In this document: one piece after another, positions 17,816 to 26,140 of the stretch | Position numbering within the stretch: the stretch's first letter is position 1 | How the letters are laid out: every line of letters starts with the position of its first letter | DNA from: Massilia polaris | GTDB taxonomy: Bacteria > Pseudomonadota > Gammaproteobacteria > Burkholderiales > Burkholderiaceae_D | Reading direction: 5' to 3' | Assembly: GCF_012927275.1 (NCBI RefSeq) | Contig: NZ_JABBGG010000001.1 | Span: forward strand, 558,001 to 622,000 | DNA: 64,000 nucleotides | The notes under the pieces: generated by a model | The model's database searches: none | Told to the model about the DNA's origin: nothing | Seen by the model: only the letters and a program-made list of their open reading frames with translations | Made by a program: the position numbers and the translations under genes

Positions 17816-18769
17816 ATGACAGAACCCGTAGCCCCCGCCGCTGCCGACGCGCCCGTGGAAGCGGTCGCCCACGTCGAGGCGAAGGCGGTGGCGCTGCTCC
17901 TGCTGATGGCGGCACTGAGCGTCGCCTTCCTGCTGTACGTGATGTACGCGCGCGGCGTGTTCGAAATCACGCAGCGGCTGGTGCTGATCTCGGACGACTC
18001 GGAAGGCGTCATTCCCGGCATGGACATGACCTTCGCGGGCTTCCCGATCGGCCGCGTGCAGCGGGTCGAACTGGCGCCCGACGGCAAGGCGCGTATCCTG
18101 GTGGACGTGCCGCGCGACGATGCTAAGTGGCTCAAGACCAGCAGCGTGTTTACGCTGGAGCGCAGCATGGTCGGCGAGACGCGCATCAAGGCCTTCACCG
18201 GCATGCTGGAAGATGCGCCGCTGCCGCCGGACGCCGTGCGCACGGTCCTGCGCGGCGACACCAGCGCCGAGATTCCGCGCGTGGTCGCCAGCGCCCGCGC
18301 GCTGCTTGAAAACCTCGATACGATGACGCGCAGCGATTCGGCGATCAACAACAGCCTCGCCAACCTCGAAGCCGCGACCGGCCGCTTCGCCGGCAAATAC
18401 GGCCTGCTGGGCGGCGCGCTTGGCAGCGACGCCGAAGCGCAAAAGCTGATCGTCACGCTCGACCGCGTCAACGGCCTGCTGGCCAAGGCCGACCAGCGCG
18501 TGTTCGGCAAGAAGGGGCTGATGGACGACACCCAGGCTGCGGTCATCCAGATGAACGCCGTGCTGAAGGACGCCAGCAGCACGCTCAAGAAACTCGATGC
18601 GGTTCTGGCGGAAGCGCAGCAGGTCGGCGCCAACGCCAAGGTCGCCACCAAGGACCTGGGCGCCTTGCGCGCCGAGGTCGACGCCAGCCTGCGCAAGGTC
18701 ACGCGCATGATCGATGAAATCAACCGCAAATGGCCATTTGCACGCGAGACGGAGCTGAAACTTCCATGA
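17816..18769 (+). CDS. MCE (MlaD-like) domain protein
   Basis: Protein of 317 aa anchored by one N-terminal transmembrane helix (about residues 22-44). It has a single MCE domain beginning near residue 50 (LVLISDDSEGVIPGMDMTFAGFPIGRVQRVELAPDG) that would form the periplasmic lipid-binding ring. The C-terminal half is mostly helical (repeated LEAATGRF, TLDRVNGLLAKAD, LKDASSTLKKLDAVL), as in MCE proteins that form a needle or barrel toward the other membrane. It is coupled to the permease upstream and overlaps the lipoprotein start by 4 nt. The cargo, probably phospholipid, is inferred. Confidence 0.85.
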   Translation: MTEPVAPAAADAPVEAVAHVEAKAVALLLLMAALSVAFLLYVMYARGVFEITQRLVLISDDSEGVIPGMDMTFAGFPIGRVQRVELAPDGKARILVDVPRDDAKWLKTSSVFTLERSMVGETRIKAFTGMLEDAPLPPDAVRTVLRGDTSAEIPRVVASARALLENLDTMTRSDSAINNSLANLEAATGRFAGKYGLLGGALGSDAEAQKLIVTLDRVNGLLAKADQRVFGKKGLMDDTQAAVIQMNAVLKDASSTLKKLDAVLAEAQQVGANAKVATKDLGALRAEVDASLRKVTRMIDEINRKWPFARETELKLP

Positions 18770-19419
18770 ACAAGACCGCACTGACCGTACTTGTCGCATT
18801 TGCCGTGGCCGGATGCGCCAGCAAGCCGGCACCTCCGGCGTGGAAGTCGAACGCCTCCGACGCGTTGAAGGGCTACAGCGACGCCTGGCTGAAAGGGAAT
18901 ACCTCGATTGCCGAATCGGAGTTCGCACGGGCGCGCAGCGAGATTGCAAGCACCGGCCGCCCCGACCTGGTGGCGTTTGCCGAGTTGGTACGTTGCGCCA
19001 GCCGTGTCGCAAGCCTGGAGTACGACGAGTGCCCCGGCTTTGCCGCGCTTGCGTCGGATGCAACGGCGGGCGAGCGTGCGTATGCCGACTATTTGACGGG
19101 ACGCTGGCAAGGGCTGGACGCTGCGCTTTTGCCGGAGCAGCACCAGGCAGTGGTTCGCGCCGTGCCGGGCGCCGCTACCGGCGTGCTGGCCGCGATACAA
19201 GATCCGCTGTCGCGCATGGTCGCGGCGGGCGCATTGATGCAGGCAGGGCGGATCGGGCCTGCGGATATCGTGCTGGCGACCGAGACGGCGTCAGGACAGG
19301 GCTGGCGGCGGCCGTTGCTGATGTGGCTGGGCGTTGCGCAAAAGCGCGCGCAGGCAGCGGGGGACGCGGCCGAAGTAAGCCGCATCCAGCGCCGCATAGA
19401 CGTCGCCCTACCTCGATAA
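18766..19419 (+). CDS. Lipoprotein of the MCE transport operon, unknown family
   Basis: Lipoprotein of 217 aa starting at the ATG that overlaps the MCE stop. The lipobox is AVAGCA with the acylated Cys at about residue 16. The mature protein is helical and alanine-rich, with cysteines in LVRCASR and YDECPGF. It does not clearly match the ABC-type auxiliary lipoprotein (PqiC-like) family, although its position as last gene of an MCE operon is where such a protein would be. It may connect the MCE tube to the outer membrane; that is inference only. Confidence 0.65.
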   Translation: MNKTALTVLVAFAVAGCASKPAPPAWKSNASDALKGYSDAWLKGNTSIAESEFARARSEIASTGRPDLVAFAELVRCASRVASLEYDECPGFAALASDATAGERAYADYLTGRWQGLDAALLPEQHQAVVRAVPGAATGVLAAIQDPLSRMVAAGALMQAGRIGPADIVLATETASGQGWRRPLLMWLGVAQKRAQAAGDAAEVSRIQRRIDVALPR

Positions 19420-19441
19420 GCTTGGAACCGTAGGGCGGCTC

Positions 19442-19987
19442 TCAGTGCTGCGTCACCTCTCCGCGCCACGCCCCGGTTTCCCTGCCCCGGGCTTCGATCA
19501 TCGCCTTGAATCGCTCCAGGTTGCGGCGCGCTTCCATGCGCACCGCCCCCAGCACATCACCGATGTTTTCAACCGCGCCATCGGGCGCATACTCCATCTG
19601 CAGCATGATTTTCGCGGTTGTTTCGTCGAGTTTATGGAAGGTGACGACCCCGCCATTCGACACGCCGCTTGTGCTGCTCCACGCAATGCGCTTGTCCGGG
19701 CTCTGTTCGGTGATCTCGGCGTCCCATTCCTTTTCCTTGCCAGCGACATCGGCTCGCCAATGCAAGTGGGTGTTGTCGACCTGGCGAACTTCGTGAACGC
19801 TGTCCATAAACAGTGGAAACTCTTCGAACTGCGTCCACTGGTTGTAGGCAGTGTTGACAGGAACATTGACCTCGATCGACTCTTCGACGGTCGAGCCACG
19901 TGGCGAGCCGGAGCCCTTTTTTATTTGCCTGGACAACAGGTATCCGCCGACAGCTAGTGCGGCGACTGTGACCACACGGGTTAGCAT
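19442..19987 (-). CDS. SRPBCC (START-like) family protein, membrane anchored
   Basis: Protein of 181 aa. An N-terminal hydrophobic stretch (VVTVAALAVGGYLLS) suggests a membrane anchor or uncleaved signal, followed by a polyketide-cyclase/START-like domain: VEESIEVNVPVNTAYNQWTQF, DSVHEVRQVDNTHLHW, then KLDETTAKIMLQMEYAP. Such domains bind hydrophobic ligands. The start at 19987 is set by an AGGAG ribosome-binding site; an upstream in-frame codon would add 12 residues. Similar proteins in this family of bacteria are often stress related, but no function can be assigned here. Confidence 0.75.
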   Translation of the reverse strand: MLTRVVTVAALAVGGYLLSRQIKKGSGSPRGSTVEESIEVNVPVNTAYNQWTQFEEFPLFMDSVHEVRQVDNTHLHWRADVAGKEKEWDAEITEQSPDKRIAWSSTSGVSNGGVVTFHKLDETTAKIMLQMEYAPDGAVENIGDVLGAVRMEARRNLERFKAMIEARGRETGAWRGEVTQH

Positions 19988-20078
19988 ATTTTTTTCTCCT
20001 GTAGAAAGTCGGCGCCCGTTCATGCTCTCGCGCCGCCAATCAGTCAGACTTGGACAGCGCGCAATCGTTCAGATTTTT

Positions 20079-20417
20079 TTATCCGACTTCCTTGGCGAGG
20101 TTCAGCGAGTAGCGCGGGATCTCGACCACCAGGTCCACGTCCGCAACAATCGCCCGGCACGACAGCCGCGAATGCGGTTGCAGTCCCCACGCGCGGTCGA
20201 GCATGTCTTCTTCGTTGTCGTCGACTTCGTTGAGGGAGTCGAAGCCCGCCTGGACAATCACATGGCAGGTGGTGCAGGCGCCGACCTTGCCGCAGGCGTG
20301 TTCGATGTCCACGCCGTGGTCAAGCAGCGCGTCGCAGATGGTTGTCCCCGGCGCCGCGTTGATAGCGTTTCCGGCTGGCGCGTATTCGGGGTGCGGGAGC
20401 ACGGTGAGCTTGGTCAT
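20079..20417 (-). CDS. fdx: Adrenodoxin-type [2Fe-2S] ferredoxin
   Basis: Ferredoxin of 112 aa. The cluster ligands are visible as C42, C48, C51 (HACGKVGACTTC) and C87 (RLSCRAI), the C-x5-C-x2-C...C spacing of ISC-type adrenodoxin-like ferredoxins, and MLDRAWGLQPHSRLSC is characteristic of that group. Such ferredoxins donate electrons in Fe-S assembly or to oxygenases. It is not next to isc genes here. Instead it sits 11 nt downstream of a flavoprotein reductase gene, which could be its redox partner. The start at 20417 matches the family N-terminus; the frame is open far upstream but that stretch is antisense to nothing meaningful and looks spurious. Confidence 0.88.
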   Translation of the reverse strand: MTKLTVLPHPEYAPAGNAINAAPGTTICDALLDHGVDIEHACGKVGACTTCHVIVQAGFDSLNEVDDNEEDMLDRAWGLQPHSRLSCRAIVADVDLVVEIPRYSLNLAKEVG

Positions 20418-20428
20418 CGCCGTAAATT

Positions 20429-21343
20429 TTACTCCCTGAAGCGGCGTGGCAAACGGTTGTGAATGCGCGTCGCCGCCACTGCGGCATGACCTGCCGCGAC
20501 GCTGATCTGGTTCAGCCCGCGAACAACGTCGCCCACTGCGTACAGCCCCGGCACCGAGGTGGCCTGGAATTGGTCGACCACCAGCTTCGCGCAGTCGGTC
20601 GTTTCGGCGCCCAGCGCGGTCGCCAGGTCGGAGCGCGCGGTTTCGCCGAGCATCGGATACACGACGTCGAAGTAATGGTCCTCGCCGTCGGCAGTATGCA
20701 GCACCGGCTTCATGTCTTCGGTCAACGTGATACCCAGCAGTGGCGATTCGATCCGCCGGATGTTCGCTTCGTCCAGGCGCTGCTGGTCCTTGCCGATCGG
20801 GCAGGTGCTGGTGTCGCGCTCGAACAAGGTGATGTCGTTGGAGAAGGTGCGCAGGAACAGCGAATGTCCCACGCAGTTCTCTGGCGCGCCGATCACCGCG
20901 ATGCGCTTGTCGAGCACGTCGAAGCCGTCGCATACCGGGCACAGCCTGACGGCACCGCTGGCAATGGCCTCATGCCAGTTCTCAATCGGCATCCCGGCGT
21001 CGGCAATCCCGGTCGAGAGCAGGACGGTGCGCGCATGGAACTGGCCGCCTTCAAATTCTGCGGTGAAATAATCAGCGACACGTGTGAGGCTGGTGACCTC
21101 GCCTTCGGTAACGTGGCCGCCGTAGCGCCCCAGCTGGCTGCGCAGGTTGTCGAGCAACTGGGTGCCCTGGATGCCGTCCGGGAAGCCGGGAAAGTTATGG
21201 GTGACGGGGATCAGTTGCAGGCGGCTGTTACCCTTGTCGACGACAACAATGTCGCGCCGGAAGCGGCGCAGGTAGATCGCGGCGGTCAGTCCGCCCGGTC
21301 CGCCGCCAATGATCAGGGTGTCGTAGATTTTCGACGGGCTCAT
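20429..21343 (-). CDS. Thioredoxin-reductase-like FAD-dependent oxidoreductase
   Basis: Two-domain flavoprotein of 304 aa. The FAD site [12 protein letters not shown] is at residues 11-22, and a [26 protein letters not shown] segment completes FAD binding at the C-terminus. A CPVCDGF redox pair (C135, C138) matches the CATC of thioredoxin reductase. The second dinucleotide motif is unusual: residues 150-160 read [11 protein letters not shown] instead of the GGGDSA-type NADPH signature. It is encoded just before a ferredoxin gene, so it could be a ferredoxin or disulfide reductase with altered pyridine-nucleotide binding. The precise substrate is unknown. Confidence 0.8.
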   Translation of the reverse strand: MSPSKIYDTLIIGGGPGGLTAAIYLRRFRRDIVVVDKGNSRLQLIPVTHNFPGFPDGIQGTQLLDNLRSQLGRYGGHVTEGEVTSLTRVADYFTAEFEGGQFHARTVLLSTGIADAGMPIENWHEAIASGAVRLCPVCDGFDVLDKRIAVIGAPENCVGHSLFLRTFSNDITLFERDTSTCPIGKDQQRLDEANIRRIESPLLGITLTEDMKPVLHTADGEDHYFDVVYPMLGETARSDLATALGAETTDCAKLVVDQFQATSVPGLYAVGDVVRGLNQISVAAGHAAVAATRIHNRLPRRFRE

Positions 21344-21421
21344 GCCCCATTATCGGCAGCGCACGACAGGCTGGCAATCGGTGCCGTGGCCGCCATCCGG
21401 TAAGACCGGGCTTACACCGGA

Positions 21422-22336
21422 TCAGCGCGTTTCGGGCTGCAGGGTGACGTGGTCGATGCCATGGCGCTCCAGCAGCATCGCCTTGACCGCTTCCAGCACG
21501 TGCGGCCATTCGGCAAGGTCGCGGATCTCCAAATGGCCGATCAGCGCCGGCTCGCCCGGCGACATGTCCCAGACGTGCAGGTCGTGCACCGACAGCACGC
21601 CGGGCACCGTGGCCAGGTCGGCGCCGACCTGGACGTAGTCGATGTGGCGCGGCACCGCTTCCATCAGGAAGTGGTAAGAATCACGCAGCACGCCGAAGGT
21701 CGACTTGAGGATCAGGATGGCCACCAGCATCGACAGCAGCGGGTCGATCTGCATCCACCCCGTCAGCGCGATGACGACACCGGCGATGATCGCCGCCACC
21801 GAGCCGAGCACGTCGCCCATCACATGCACCAGCGCGGCGCGCGTGTTGAGGCTTTGCTGGTCGCGCGACAGCACCCATGCCACCATCAGGTTGATCGCCA
21901 GGCCAACTGCGGCGACCATGATGACTATGCCGCCCTTGACCGGTTCCGGCGTGGTGAAGCGTCCCAGCGCTTCGACCACGATCCAGCCGACCACGGCCAG
22001 CATCGCCAGCGCATTGACGAAGGCCGCCAGCGCTTCGGCGCGCACGAAGCCGAACGAGTGGCGCGCCGACGGCGGGCGCCGTGCGATCAGCTGCGCCATC
22101 AACGCGAGCCCGAGCGCGGCGGCGTCGGTCACCATGTGCCCGGCGTCGGAAATCAGCGCCAGTGAGTTGGCCAGAAAGCCGGCGGCCACTTCGACCACGG
22201 CGAACACCAGTGTCAGGCCGAGCGCCCAGCCAAGGATGGCCTGGCTGCGGCCGGCGATGGAGTGGGCGTGCTTGGCGTCTCCCGCGCCGTGCGCGTGCAG
22301 GTGGGCGGAGGACTGGTCTGGCTGGGTCGATTGCAT
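21422..22336 (-). CDS. Cation diffusion facilitator (CzcD/ZitB-like) metal exporter
   Basis: CDF antiporter of 304 aa exporting Zn/Cd/Co-type divalent metals from the cytoplasm. The N-terminus is histidine-rich (HLHAHGAGDAKHAH). The two metal-site segments of the membrane domain are ALISDAGHMVTDA and LVHVMGDVLGSV. About six transmembrane helices are followed by a cytoplasmic C-terminal domain with SVHDLHVWDMSPGEPALIGHLEI, typical of this family. The length and histidine-rich front fit the CzcD/ZitB branch; the exact metal cannot be read. It is probably monocistronic and divergent from the tRNA-Val/thrS unit. Confidence 0.9.
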   Translation of the reverse strand: MQSTQPDQSSAHLHAHGAGDAKHAHSIAGRSQAILGWALGLTLVFAVVEVAAGFLANSLALISDAGHMVTDAAALGLALMAQLIARRPPSARHSFGFVRAEALAAFVNALAMLAVVGWIVVEALGRFTTPEPVKGGIVIMVAAVGLAINLMVAWVLSRDQQSLNTRAALVHVMGDVLGSVAAIIAGVVIALTGWMQIDPLLSMLVAILILKSTFGVLRDSYHFLMEAVPRHIDYVQVGADLATVPGVLSVHDLHVWDMSPGEPALIGHLEIRDLAEWPHVLEAVKAMLLERHGIDHVTLQPETR

Positions 22337-22457
22337 TTGTTATTTATAGAAGAGAGAGCAGGCGACAGTGTAGCCGGGTTGCGTGCGCGAGGGCAGTGGG
22401 GGAGAATTGTCTGAATCTAAAATTTTCAAAGAAATCAATGTGCCTGAAAAATAGCCC

Positions 22458-22486
22458 TTGTTTTTCACGAAACGGCTCTCTATAAT
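22458..22486 (+). promoter_or_regulatory. Sigma-70 promoter of tRNA-Val
   Basis: TTGTTT (22458-22463) and a consensus TATAAT (22481-22486) are separated by 17 bases. The tRNA begins 11 bases after the -10 element, so transcription starts just before the mature 5' end. Confidence 0.8.
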
Positions 22487-22496
22487 GCTGGGCATC

Positions 22497-22573
22497 GGGC
22501 GGTTAGTTCAGCTGGTTAGAATACTTGGTCGACATCCAAGGGGTCGGGGATTCGAATTCCTCACCGCCCACCA
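22497..22573 (+). tRNA. tRNA-Val (anticodon GAC)
   Basis: 77 nt with the CCA encoded. The full cloverleaf can be drawn: acceptor GGGCGGT/ACCGCCC, D stem GTTC/GAAT, anticodon stem CTTGG/CCAAG, variable GGGTC, T stem GGGGA/TCCTC with loop TTCGAAT. The anticodon loop TCGACAT gives GAC (22531-22533), reading valine codons GUC/GUU. Position 33 is C (22530) instead of the almost universal U, which is odd. The D arm and variable region look rather like tRNA-Asp. It lies upstream of thrS. Confidence 0.9.
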
Positions 22574-22685
22574 GAATACATAGAGTAAGAGCGAGAAAGG
22601 CACCACGGTTATGACACCGCGAACTACAACCAGGTTGTGGGAGCGACGCTAGTCAGCGTGGGGATTTCTTTGGCTTGGAAAAAAG

Positions 22686-22715
22686 AAAAACGCGGCTAGT
22701 CCGCGTTTTTTTTTT
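22686..22715 (+). terminator. Intrinsic terminator between tRNA-Val and thrS
   Basis: AACGCGG (22689-22695) pairs with CCGCGTT (22701-22707) around CTAGT, followed by a run of ten T (22706-22715) and preceded by A residues. It lies 50 nt before the thrS start, so it either ends the tRNA transcript or acts as an attenuator for the translation operon. A second small stem, ACGCT/AGCGT, lies just upstream near 22647-22660. Confidence 0.85.
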
Positions 22716-22764
22716 CGTCCGCATTTTTGTTTATCATATTTCGTTCAAAGTTCAGGAGAGCAGC

Positions 22765-24672
22765 ATGGTCGCAGTCCGACTCCCAGATGGTTCCCAGCGC
22801 CAGTTTGACGGCCCAGTCACCGTAGCAGACGTCGCCGCCAGCATCGGCGCCGGCCTGGCCAAGGCCGCGCTCGCCGGCAAGGTCGACGGCAAGGTGGTCG
22901 ATACCTCGTTCCTGATCGAGCAGGATGCCGACCTCGCCATCATCACCGACAAGGATGCGGAAGGCCTGGACGTGATCCGCCACTCGGCCGCCCACCTGCT
23001 GGCCTACGCCGTCAAGGAATTGTTCCCGGACGCGCAGGTGACCATCGGCCCGGTGATTGAAAACGGTTTCTACTACGACTTCTCGTACAAGCGGCCGTTC
23101 ACGCCGGAAGACCTGGCGGCGATGGAGAAGAAGATGCTCGAAATCGCCAGGCGCGACGAGAAAGTCACGCGCAGCGTCATGCCGCGCGACGAGGCGGTTG
23201 CTTACTTCAAGTCGATTGGCGAACACTACAAGGCTGAGATCATCGCCTCGATCCCGGCCAATGAAGACGTGTCGCTGTACGCCGAAGGCGGCTTCACCGA
23301 CCTGTGCCGCGGCCCGCACGTGCCATCGACCGGCAAGATCAAAGTGTTCAAGCTGATGAAGCTGGCCGGCGCCTACTGGCGCGGCGATTCGAAGAACGAG
23401 ATGCTGCAGCGGGTCTACGGCACCGCCTGGGCCAAGAAGGAAGACCAGGAGCTGTACCTGCACAACCTCGAAGAAGCGGAAAAGCGCGACCACCGCAAGC
23501 TGGGCAAGCAGCTCGACTTCTTCCACTTCCAGGACGAAGCGCCGGGCCTGATCTTCTGGCATCCGAAGGGCTGGACCATCTGGCAGCAGGTTGAGCAGTA
23601 CATGCGCAACAAGTACCAGGTCAATGGCTACAACGAAGTCAAGGCGCCGCAGATTCTCGACGTCACCTTGTGGCAGAAGACCGGCCACTGGGACAACTAC
23701 CGCGAGAACATGTTCACGACCGAGTCGGAGAACCGTTCGTACGCGCTCAAGCCGATGAACTGCCCGGGCCACGTGCAGATCTACAACGCCGGCATGAAGA
23801 GCTACCGCGACCTGCCGCTGCGCTACGGCGAGTTCGGCCAGTGCCACCGCAACGAATCGTCGGGCGCGCTGCATGGCATCATGCGGGTGCGCGGCTTCAC
23901 CCAGGACGACGGCCACATTTTCTGCACCGAAGAGCAGATCGAAGCCGAGGTAACGGCTTTCCATGCCCAGGCGATGGAAGTGTACGGCGACTTCGGCTTC
24001 AGCAGCATCGACGTCAAGCTGGCGCTGCGTCCTGAGAACCGGATCGGCTCGGACGAGGTGTGGGATGCCGCCGAAGAGGCGCTGCGTTCGGCGCTGCGCG
24101 CCTGCGGCGTCGAGTGGACCGAGCTGCCGGGCGAGGGCGCATTCTACGGACCGAAGATCGAATACCACCTGAAGGATAGCCTGAGCCGTCCTTGGCAGGT
24201 CGGCACGATGCAGGTCGATTTCTCGATGCCGGGCCGCCTCGGCGCCGAGTATGTCGCCGAAGACAATAGCCGCAAGGTGCCGGTCATGTTGCACCGCGCG
24301 ATCGTCGGTTCGATGGAGCGTTTCATTGGCATCCTGATCGAGAACTACGCCGGCGCGCTGCCGATGTGGCTGGCCCCGGTGCAGGTCGCGGTACTGAACA
24401 TTTCCGACGCGCAAGCAGAGTACGCAAGCGAACTGGCGGCGCGTTTGCGCAAATCGGGATTCCGCGTTCACGCTGATTTGCGCAACGAGAAGATAACCTA
24501 TAAAATACGCGAGCATTCCGTCCAAAAACTGCCGTATATCCTCGTGATCGGCGATAAAGAGCGGGATGCCAACACTGTAGCTGTGCGAGCACGCGGCAAT
24601 GTCGATTTGGGCGTCATGTCCATCGATGCGCTGGTCGAGCGCCTCAAGCAAGATGTAGAAGCCAGGGCTTGA
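22765..24672 (+). CDS. thrS: Threonyl-tRNA synthetase
   Basis: Class II aminoacyl-tRNA synthetase (635 aa, normal length) charging tRNA-Thr. An N-terminal TGS domain ([22 protein letters not shown]) is followed by the editing domain with [11 protein letters not shown], then the catalytic core with zinc ligands in MNCPGHV and in [15 protein letters not shown], and the C-terminal anticodon-binding domain. The ATG at 22765 follows AGGAGAG and matches the family start; in-frame upstream codons run through the terminator and are not used. It is the first protein gene of the thrS-infC-rpmI-rplT-pheS-pheT-ihfA series. Confidence 0.97.
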   Translation: MVAVRLPDGSQRQFDGPVTVADVAASIGAGLAKAALAGKVDGKVVDTSFLIEQDADLAIITDKDAEGLDVIRHSAAHLLAYAVKELFPDAQVTIGPVIENGFYYDFSYKRPFTPEDLAAMEKKMLEIARRDEKVTRSVMPRDEAVAYFKSIGEHYKAEIIASIPANEDVSLYAEGGFTDLCRGPHVPSTGKIKVFKLMKLAGAYWRGDSKNEMLQRVYGTAWAKKEDQELYLHNLEEAEKRDHRKLGKQLDFFHFQDEAPGLIFWHPKGWTIWQQVEQYMRNKYQVNGYNEVKAPQILDVTLWQKTGHWDNYRENMFTTESENRSYALKPMNCPGHVQIYNAGMKSYRDLPLRYGEFGQCHRNESSGALHGIMRVRGFTQDDGHIFCTEEQIEAEVTAFHAQAMEVYGDFGFSSIDVKLALRPENRIGSDEVWDAAEEALRSALRACGVEWTELPGEGAFYGPKIEYHLKDSLSRPWQVGTMQVDFSMPGRLGAEYVAEDNSRKVPVMLHRAIVGSMERFIGILIENYAGALPMWLAPVQVAVLNISDAQAEYASELAARLRKSGFRVHADLRNEKITYKIREHSVQKLPYILVIGDKERDANTVAVRARGNVDLGVMSIDALVERLKQDVEARA

Positions 24673-24720
24673 GGTGAATATTCCGCACGGCACTCCAATT
24701 CGATATTAAAAGGAAACAAC

Positions 24721-25248
24721 ATAGCTACTGACAAGTCGTCGCATCGCATCAATGGCGAAATCACAGCCCCCGAAATGCGTCTCTCCGGGGTTGAAAACGA
24801 GCCGCTTGGCATTGTGAGCCTGGCTGAGGCTTTTCGCCTGGCCGAAGAAGCGAACGTAGACCTGGTGGAAATTGCGCCAACCGCGCAACCGCCGGTGTGC
24901 CGTCTGATGGACTACGGCAAGTTCAAGTATTCGGAGCAGAAGAAGGCCCACGAAGCTAAATTGAAGCAGAAGATCATCGTCCTGAAGGAAGTCAAATTCC
25001 GTCCGGGCACCGATGATGGTGACTACAATATCAAGCTGCGTAACCTGGTCAAGTTCCTCGACGAGGGCGACAAAACCAAGATCACGCTGCGTTTCCGCGG
25101 CCGTGAGATGGCTCACCAGGATATCGGCTTCCGCATGCTGGAGCGCCTGAAAGCCGACCTCGAGCCGTATGGCCAGGTCGAGCAGTTCCCGAAGATGGAA
25201 GGCCGCCAGATGATCATGATCCTGTCGCCGAAAAAGAAAAAAGTGTAA
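24721..25248 (+). CDS. infC: Translation initiation factor IF-3, with AUA start
   Basis: IF-3 of 175 aa, which monitors start-codon pairing on the 30S subunit. The protein homology ([14 protein letters not shown], then [45 protein letters not shown] and the C-terminal [15 protein letters not shown]) begins upstream of the first in-frame ATG (24775). The only sensible start is ATA at 24721, placed after an AAGGAA ribosome-binding site with 5-nt spacing. Rare AUU/AUC/AUA starts are established for infC and let IF-3 repress its own synthesis. A terminator hairpin follows the gene. Confidence 0.93.
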   Translation: MATDKSSHRINGEITAPEMRLSGVENEPLGIVSLAEAFRLAEEANVDLVEIAPTAQPPVCRLMDYGKFKYSEQKKAHEAKLKQKIIVLKEVKFRPGTDDGDYNIKLRNLVKFLDEGDKTKITLRFRGREMAHQDIGFRMLERLKADLEPYGQVEQFPKMEGRQMIMILSPKKKKV

Positions 25249-25268
25249 GCGGTTTTGCACTGATGCCA

Positions 25269-25306
25269 GGGGCGGATGGGATTTTCCCATCCGCCCCTTG
25301 TTATTT
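25269..25306 (+). terminator. Terminator or attenuator between infC and rpmI
   Basis: A 13-bp perfect stem, GGGGCGGATGGGA (25269-25281) against TCCCATCCGCCCC (25285-25297) with a TTT loop, followed by TTGTTATTT. An extended -10 (TGTTAAAAT, 25320-25328) lies just after it and may give rpmI-rplT its own promoter. A further small stem, CTGTCC/GGACAG, lies near 25423-25437 just before rpmI and could serve L20-mediated control. Confidence 0.8.
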
Positions 25307-25442
25307 CTGGGTGGATTCGTGTTAAAATCTGCGGTTCCGCACTCTCGGGTACGGAAACTACTGTGAAAGCAGGCATCTAAGCGCAGCGCAGTGCTGCCAC
25401 CTGCAATCCTGACAATGGAGCTGTCCTCAGGACAGAACTACA

Positions 25443-25640
25443 ATGCCAAAAATGAAGACCAAAAGCTCCGCGAAGAAGCGTTTTCGCGTGCGTCCAGGTG
25501 GTACCGTTAAATCGGGTCACGCTTTCAAACGTCACATCCTGACCAAGAAAACCACCAAGAGCAAGCGCCAGTTGCGCGGAATCACGAACGTCGACGCAGC
25601 GGATGTCAAGTCCGTTATGCGTATGATGCCGTCGGCTTAA
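25443..25640 (+). CDS. rpmI: 50S ribosomal protein L35
   Basis: 65-aa ribosomal protein of the large subunit. The start [20 protein letters not shown], a basic middle ([19 protein letters not shown]) and the end [11 protein letters not shown] are diagnostic of L35. It lies between infC and rplT as in most bacteria, with the rplT start 21 nt downstream. In other species L20 represses rpmI-rplT through the leader RNA; the hairpins upstream make that possible here. Confidence 0.97.
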   Translation: MPKMKTKSSAKKRFRVRPGGTVKSGHAFKRHILTKKTTKSKRQLRGITNVDAADVKSVMRMMPSA

Positions 25641-25661
25641 TCTCACAACTAAGGAGTTACT

Positions 25662-26021
25662 ATGCCTAGAGTAAAACGTGGGGTTACAGCTCGTGCCCGT
25701 CATAAGAAAATTCTTGTACAAGCTAAAGGCTACCGTGGTCGCCGCAGCAAGGTATACCGTGTTGCCAAGCAAGCAGTCATGCGCGCTGGCCAATACGCAT
25801 ACCGCGATCGCCGCAACAAGAAGCGCGTCTTCCGCCGCCTGTGGATCGCCCGTATCAACGCCGCTTCCCGTGAGCATGGCGTAACGTACAGCGTATTCAT
25901 GAACGGCCTGAAGAAGGCAGCTATCGAACTGGACCGTAAAGTCCTGGCCGATATGGCAGTGATGGACAAGCCAGCGTTCGCTGCGATTGTCGCCGCTGTT
26001 AAAGCAAAGATCGCTGCGTAA
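25662..26021 (+). CDS. rplT: 50S ribosomal protein L20
   Basis: 119-aa large-subunit protein, an early assembly factor that binds 23S rRNA. The N-terminal [20 protein letters not shown] and the core [32 protein letters not shown] are characteristic. It follows rpmI with an AAGGAG ribosome-binding site. A hairpin plus terminator separate it from pheS. Confidence 0.97.
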   Translation: MPRVKRGVTARARHKKILVQAKGYRGRRSKVYRVAKQAVMRAGQYAYRDRRNKKRVFRRLWIARINAASREHGVTYSVFMNGLKKAAIELDRKVLADMAVMDKPAFAAIVAAVKAKIAA

Positions 26022-26075
26022 GCGACGGTTGATGCATGCAGGTTAGCGCCGCCGTCAAAAGCGGCGCGAAAAGAG

Positions 26076-26108
26076 CGGGGCAGAGGTGCAAACCTGTGCC
26101 CCGTTTTT
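26076..26108 (+). terminator. Terminator or attenuator between rplT and pheS
   Basis: The stem CGGGGCAGAGGT (26076-26087) pairs with ACCTGTGCCCCG (26092-26103) with one internal mismatch and a GCAA tetraloop, then TTTTT. A second hairpin, GCGCCGC/GCGGCGC (26046-26052 and 26061-26067), precedes it. No phenylalanine-rich leader peptide is visible, so classical pheST attenuation is not supported. Confidence 0.85.
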
Positions 26109-26140
26109 GATTGTGGAACGACTCAGGAAAACAAAAACGC

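Noticed and set aside
20418-20942. Upstream in-frame extension of the ferredoxin to about 287 aa
   Set aside because: The added part is antisense-phase reading within the flavoprotein gene on the same strand, is Arg-rich and unlike any ferredoxin. The start at 20417 matches the family.
22574-22764. T-box riboswitch before thrS
   Set aside because: The conserved T-box sequence and a specifier loop are not visible, and T-boxes are rare in proteobacteria.
22696-24693. 665-aa minus-strand frame opposite thrS
   Set aside because: Same GC-driven effect; thrS is unambiguous on the + strand and the antisense product shows no motif.
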